Source: an uncultured bacterium (GTDB lineage Bacteria > Planctomycetota > Planctomycetia > Pirellulales > UBA1268). Taken from it: a DNA stretch of 13,151 bases. Shown here in pieces: positions 12,062 to 13,151 of this stretch. The translations under genes were made by a program, and so were the position numbers. Each line of letters opens with the position of its first letter. Within the stretch, counting starts at the first letter, position 1. The stretch covers positions 1 to 13,151 of the forward strand of contig CALGAS010000482.1 in NCBI GenBank assembly GCA_937959175.1, read 5' to 3'. Below the pieces are notes generated by a model. The model made no database searches, had not been told where the DNA came from, and saw only the letters and a list, made by a program, of their open reading frames with translations.

Positions 12062-13151
12062 CCGTAGCGGTCGATGAAGGGCCGCCAGCGCCGGGCGATC
12101 TCCGCGACGACGCGGGCATCGTGGCGGTAGGTGTTGGTCCGGTACTGCTTCATCGCGGCCACGTGCGATTCAAGGGCCGGCCGGACGCTGGCGAAGTCGT
12201 CGAGGTCGAGCTGCTCGTAGGCCTCGGCCAGGCAGGCGACCGGATCGGCCACCAGGTCTTCATAGCGGACCTCGTGGAGGCGGTTGTCCGGCAGATCTCG
12301 CCGGTCCCGCTCGAAGGCCGCATACATCTCGTCGAAGCAGGCGAACACATACTTCTCGAGATCGGCAGCCGGGCCGGCCTGCAGCCCCTGCACCTGGTCG
12401 AGCGATCGCCAGAGCCGGACGGTCGATGGGAAAACGACGAACGGATCCCGCACCACGTGCAAGAAGCGGCCCTCGGGAAACATCCGGGCGAGGATGCCGA
12501 GCCGGGCCGTGTGGGGCGGGCTTTTGAGCACCGGCCGCCGGCTGTCGCGAACGGCGAGCCTCGTCAGGAACTGCCGGAGGGTCTCCTGCCAGCGGGCCTG
12601 CTCGGCGGCGGGCAACGTGCTGATGTCGAGGGCGACCGGCTCGGCCGGGCTGGTGGCCGGAAAGGCCATCCGGCGATAGGGCGACGGCGCACCCATGTTG
12701 GCCAGGGCGAACTCATCTTCCTGGGGACGCGACCAGCCGGCCGCCACGTTGTCCATCGGCCGCTTGGCGGGCATCATCCAGGCGAGCATCCTGGTCAGGA
12801 TCGTCTCCGTCAGCAGGAAATGCCCCGGCGCGAAGCATTGGTAGGTCGACGGGCAACAGAATCGCTCGTCGAGCATCAGCAGCTCGTGGAGGAGCGTCGT
12901 CCCGCTCCGCCAATGGCCGAGGATGAACAGCGGCGGCGGCGTGGCGGGGGCCTGGTTGATTTTGCGGCGGTAACGAGCCTCGCTGAGCGGCTCGGCCAGC
13001 GAGTTGAAGGCGGCGGCGGTCGAGATCGTGGCGACCAGGCCGAGCCGGGACGGCGAGAACCGGGCCCCGTGTTCGGCGACCAGTCGCAGCCAGACCCCCA
13101 GCGGCATCCCATGCCAGAAGCGGGGGCTCCACCACGGGTAGGCGTGGAAGG
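12037..13151 (-). CDS. Sulfotransferase family protein (5' end outside window)
   Basis: The 370 visible residues belong to the PAPS-dependent sulfotransferase family, which moves sulfate from PAPS to a hydroxyl or amino group, often of a sugar or lipid. FILGHWRSGTTLLHELL is the P-loop-like 5'-phosphosulfate binding motif, and VVRDPFVVFPSTVRLW is the 3'-phosphate binding motif. A KSPPHTARL segment lies between them, and HEVRYEDLVADP is the usual helix-turn after it. The frame stays open to the window edge, encoding FHAYPWWSPRFWHG before the first internal Met at 13107; this looks like genuine family sequence, so the real start lies beyond 13151. The gene converges on flhB and overlaps it by 25 bases, and no terminator separates them. 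Confidence 0.93.
   Translation of the reverse strand, partial: FHAYPWWSPRFWHGMPLGVWLRLVAEHGARFSPSRLGLVATISTAAAFNSLAEPLSEARYRRKINQAPATPPPLFILGHWRSGTTLLHELLMLDERFCCPSTYQCFAPGHFLLTETILTRMLAWMMPAKRPMDNVAAGWSRPQEDEFALANMGAPSPYRRMAFPATSPAEPVALDISTLPAAEQARWQETLRQFLTRLAVRDSRRPVLKSPPHTARLGILARMFPEGRFLHVVRDPFVVFPSTVRLWRSLDQVQGLQAGPAADLEKYVFACFDEMYAAFERDRRDLPDNRLHEVRYEDLVADPVACLAEAYEQLDLDDFASVRPALESHVAAMKQYRTNTYRHDARVVAEIARRWRPFIDRYGYEVPEAD

Noticed and set aside
12022..12200. Frameshift that hides the rest of flhB
   Set aside because: I found no NPTH-type motif or FlhB C-domain pattern in any plus-strand frame after 12022. The DNA is accounted for by the sulfotransferase on the other strand.

Overview
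The window looks like chromosomal DNA of a planctomycete (Planctomycetota, probably Pirellulales-like). The reasons are the very high G+C, the Sco/DUF420/small CxxC-protein gene set, the diverged flagellar proteins with long Ala/Pro linkers, a sulfotransferase of a type I associate with planctomycetes, and dispersed GC-rich hairpin repeats. The assignment rests on recognition of protein and repeat style, not on a database search.

Layout. (1) Bases 1-193 hold no gene: a REP-like imperfect palindrome, then the first copy (A) of a hairpin-bearing repeat. (2) Bases 194-4131 are a tightly packed plus-strand operon: a Sco-type copper lipoprotein, a DUF420 membrane protein, a small CPNC-motif membrane protein, and two large unrecognised membrane proteins that appear related to each other. 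The first four genes overlap by 4 bases at each junction. The Sco gene and the CPNC gene each have a perfect TATAAT exactly six bases before the ATG, so both may be read from leaderless mRNAs. The likely theme is assembly of the respiratory (haem-copper oxidase) chain. (3) A pyrimidine-rich leader precedes mdh (4231-5181), a complete malate dehydrogenase. (4) Bases 5182-5805 are non-coding and repeat-rich, with copies B, C and D of the repeat; C and D lie in tandem 110 bases apart. (5) Bases 5806-12061 are a plus-strand flagellar/type III export cluster: an alpha/beta-hydrolase-fold protein without its catalytic residues, a degenerate GHKL ATPase-like protein, FliF, FliO, FliP, FliQ, FliR and FlhB. 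(6) On the minus strand, a sulfotransferase gene runs off the right edge and converges on flhB, overlapping it by 25 bases.

The most notable point is that FlhB stops right after its transmembrane part and linker. The whole cytoplasmic autocleavage domain (the NPTH substrate-specificity switch) is missing, and the convergent sulfotransferase gene occupies the place where it should be. Together with the two apparently inactive enzyme-fold proteins at the head of the cluster and the short FliF tail, this suggests either a decaying flagellar locus or a rearranged export apparatus whose missing parts are encoded elsewhere. The sequence alone cannot decide between these.
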